Below are positions 22,610 through 24,068 of a stretch of 24,068 nt of DNA, in pieces. The stretch comes from a virus: positions 1 through 24,068 of IMG/VR virus record IMGVR_UViG_3300009103_000152. The stretch is one strand, 5' to 3'. The notes beneath the pieces are model-generated. The model saw nothing but the letters and a program-made list of their open reading frames with translations. It made no database searches and was not told the DNA's origin. Numbering within the stretch: position 1 is the stretch's first letter; every line of letters begins with the position of its first letter. A program made the translations under genes and the position numbers.

Positions 22610-22614
22610 GCGCC

Positions 22615-22854
22615 GTGAATGCAAAAAAGCTGACCCTCAACACGCTCAATGTTCGCATGAATTGCGAGGACTACACTCGGCTTCAGGAATTATGCCAGGA
22701 GCTGAGTGAGCGGGGGGCCAAAACCAACGTCTCGTCATTCGTCAATGACGCCGTGCTAGGCGCAATGGCAATGATCGAGCAACCTAAACCCAAACTTCCG
22801 AGATTCATAGGAGTTGCGCGCTACGCAAAGGACTATGAGCCGGAAGACGTATAA
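22615..22854 (+). CDS. Ribbon-helix-helix type transcriptional regulator
   Basis: The 79-aa protein has a beta strand (LNVRM, 11-15), a first helix (CEDYTRLQELCQELS, 17-31), a polar turn and a second helix (VSSFVNDAVLGAMAMIE, 39-55), matching the Arc/CopG-type layout. Such proteins bind operators as dimers through the strand. The start is GTG, because no in-frame ATG gives the strand. It lies at the divergent control region, right behind two A-tract direct repeats, so autoregulation and control of the leftward early genes is inferred. The TAA stop begins the plus-strand relative of the start-associated element. Confidence 0.7.
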   Translation: MNAKKLTLNTLNVRMNCEDYTRLQELCQELSERGAKTNVSSFVNDAVLGAMAMIEQPKPKLPRFIGVARYAKDYEPEDV

Positions 22855-22885
22855 ACCCACACACCGCGAGAAAGAAGAAAAGACG

Positions 22886-23707
22886 ATGAGTAAACTGACT
22901 ATAGACAATGAGGACGGATCAACCGCCGATTACGAAATCCCCAACGGCACCGCTGCCCAATCAATCACGCTCGACGGAGTAAAGCTGTCGACGGTGGTGG
23001 GTTTAAGGACCGGGCTTAGACGACAAATGTGGGTGCTGGCCGCATCAGCCGCCACATTCTGCGTAAGCTGCGTGGCAATCCTGTCGATCTGGACGCACGA
23101 ACAATACGGAACCCCTAACAATACGAAGGATGCGGTGGTAGCCGCGCTGACCGAGCAAAATCAACGGCTTGCAAAACACATCGAGAGTAGCATTGGAAAG
23201 CGCGTGCTTACTCCCGATTCGTTGTTCAAAATAGGTGATCGGGTGCGTGCTAAGCCGGGGAAGAAGGCAATCAGCTATGGTAAAGAGTGGGCTGGGAGAA
23301 TCGTGAACGCATGGTATGTTTCCGGAGGGCGATCGGTAGTTTTCCCTGCGAAGACCTTCAGCATCGCGAATGAGTATACGGGGTGGGTCTACGACATAAG
23401 GCTGTATGCCCCCTACCGACTTACAAGCTTCTATGAGGATCGTAAGGTTGCTTGGGAGAAACACACGACGGAAGAAAAAGACCCATGGGAAAAGGGCAGG
23501 TGGGACGCAGATTACCGAAAGGTCTTTGAACGCCATGAGTGCGCAAAGCTTTTGGGGTGGGTGAACCCAGCGCATTTGATTACGGACGTCGACGAGGATA
23601 CCCACAGAATCGTCGGGTTCTCTATCCCTGAGGGCACTTTTCATAGCACGGCTAAGCAATTCCCTTCGGGGTCGTCGGTCGAGGAGCAGGAGCAGGCGAA
23701 GAAGTAG
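22886..23707 (+). CDS. Membrane-anchored 273-aa hypothetical protein
   Basis: ATG 22886 (MSKLTIDNEDG) is preferred to 22814, which would overlap the regulator gene. It follows TAAACCCACACACC and a purine-rich leader. The N-terminal ~47 residues are cytoplasmic-type, followed by RTGLRRQ and a transmembrane helix at about 48-69 (MWVLAASAATFCVSC...). The C-terminal ~200 residues include a short SH3/KOW-like strand pair (FKIGDRVRAKPGKKA). Positive residues before the helix suggest the C-terminal part lies outside the cytoplasm. No family was recognised. An envelope or superinfection role is possible. Confidence 0.75.
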   Translation: MSKLTIDNEDGSTADYEIPNGTAAQSITLDGVKLSTVVGLRTGLRRQMWVLAASAATFCVSCVAILSIWTHEQYGTPNNTKDAVVAALTEQNQRLAKHIESSIGKRVLTPDSLFKIGDRVRAKPGKKAISYGKEWAGRIVNAWYVSGGRSVVFPAKTFSIANEYTGWVYDIRLYAPYRLTSFYEDRKVAWEKHTTEEKDPWEKGRWDADYRKVFERHECAKLLGWVNPAHLITDVDEDTHRIVGFSIPEGTFHSTAKQFPSGSSVEEQEQAKK

Positions 23708-23767
23708 CATCTCTCTCCCACCCCCCAACCGGTTGCTCCATACCTCTGGCCGGGGCAGGATTCCGGT

Positions 23768-24010
23768 ATGCCTACTCGGAGAAACTATAAGAAGGAGTAC
23801 AAGAATTACCACTCCAAGCCGAAACAGAAGAAACGCCGGGCTCAGCGCAACAGTGCAAGGGCTAAGCTCAAGAAGGCGGGCAAGGTTCGAAAGGGTGACG
23901 GGAAAGACGTCCACCACAAGAATCGCAACACGGCCGACAACCGAAGAAAGAACCTCAAGGTTACGTCCAAGTCCAAGAACAGGAGCTTCTCGCGAAAAAG
24001 AAAAAAGTAG
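23768..24010 (+). CDS. Small HNH-endonuclease-like basic protein
   Basis: The 80-aa protein is rich in Lys/Arg, with KGDGKDVHHKNRNTADN and NLKVTSKSKNRS forming the HNH-type core: H49/H50, N58 and N62, ending in basic residues. Similar short proteins are common in phages. They may be nicking or homing HNH enzymes, or DNA-binding relatives with no cutting activity. It has a weak GGCAGGA upstream, 60 nt after the previous stop. A minus-strand frame over it is a shadow. Confidence 0.75.
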   Translation: MPTRRNYKKEYKNYHSKPKQKKRRAQRNSARAKLKKAGKVRKGDGKDVHHKNRNTADNRRKNLKVTSKSKNRSFSRKRKK

Positions 24011-24019
24011 CGGGTCAAC

Positions 24020-24044
24020 ACCTCCATTTGCATATTTTGGAGGT
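24020..24044 (+). promoter_or_regulatory. Hairpin that can pair with a ribosome-binding-like sequence
   Basis: ACCTCCA (24020-24026) and TGGAGGT (24038-24044) form a 7-bp stem with an 11-nt loop. The 3' arm contains GGAGG, the best Shine-Dalgarno match in the window, about 20 nt before ATG 24064. There is no T-tract, so termination is unlikely. RNA-level control of the next gene is possible. Confidence 0.4.
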
Positions 24045-24063
24045 AAAGGAGCTCGGAGCTCGC

Positions 24064-24068
24064 ATGAT
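24064..24068 (+). CDS. Possible start of a further gene (cut by window edge)
   Basis: Only ATGAT is inside the window. It follows a purine-rich leader with GGAGGTAAAGGAG and the repeated GGAGCTC. Nothing can be said about the product. Confidence 0.25.

Larger units (their letters stand above)
22221..22614. promoter_or_regulatory. Divergent early control region
   Basis: The stretch separates leftward early genes from rightward genes. It contains a start-associated element, a long inverted repeat (22268-22328), a diverged copy of the 11.9-kb repeat (22345-22370), a possible 31-aa ORF, and two A-tract direct repeats (22528-22549 and 22588-22609). No perfect -35/-10 pair is visible on either strand. 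TTGCAA...TCTACT (plus) is the best weak candidate. Confidence 0.55.

Overview
The window is part of a tailed double-stranded DNA phage genome (or a closely related prophage). The evidence is a terminase small and large subunit pair, a very large virion-type protein next to them, T4-like rIIA and rIIB relatives, and a long run of tightly packed small genes. No integrase, excisionase, tRNA or rRNA was found. The host cannot be named from this sequence. Two perfect TATAAT boxes suggest sigma-70-type promoters, and almost no gene has a Shine-Dalgarno site.

Layout. (1) Positions 1-10965, minus strand, visibly G+C-richer: a late or packaging operon read leftwards. Its order is a secreted trypsin-like protease, terminase small subunit, a 66-aa acidic protein, a 41-aa basic peptide, terminase large subunit, a 716-aa repeat-rich protein, and a giant protein of at least 1797 aa with a HExxH motif whose C-terminus runs off the window. 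Genes overlap or nearly touch, with ATGA and TAATG junctions. (2) Positions 10966-12083: a control zone with a likely late promoter, a strong intrinsic terminator, one small gene behind a TATAAT box that is flanked by a perfect palindrome, and small repeats. (3) Positions 12084-22220, minus strand, less G+C-rich: an early-type block of about 20 genes, including rIIA-like, rIIB-like, two HhH-GPD DNA glycosylase-like proteins, a GP88-family protein, a DUF932-family protein, a 2H-phosphoesterase-like protein and many orphans. (4) Positions 22221-22614: a divergent control region with an 11-bp inverted repeat and A-tract direct repeats. (5) Positions 22615-24068, plus strand: a ribbon-helix-helix regulator, a membrane-anchored protein, an HNH-like protein, and the first bases of what may be another gene.

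The most striking observation is a 12-nt element, TAACCACACACC, placed just before start codons throughout the early block and absent from the late block. The stop codon of the upstream gene often forms its first three bases. At one gene the element lies inside the upstream coding sequence, with spacing to the ATG like that at other genes. It behaves like a Shine-Dalgarno-free start-associated sequence, reminiscent of those in cluster K mycobacteriophages. It may be a translation signal, a regulator target, or a recombination seam between gene cassettes.

Together, the early block probably handles takeover, exclusion or anti-defence functions (rII, 2H, orphans) and DNA base repair or modification (glycosylases plus GP88). 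The late operon packages DNA and builds the ejection apparatus.
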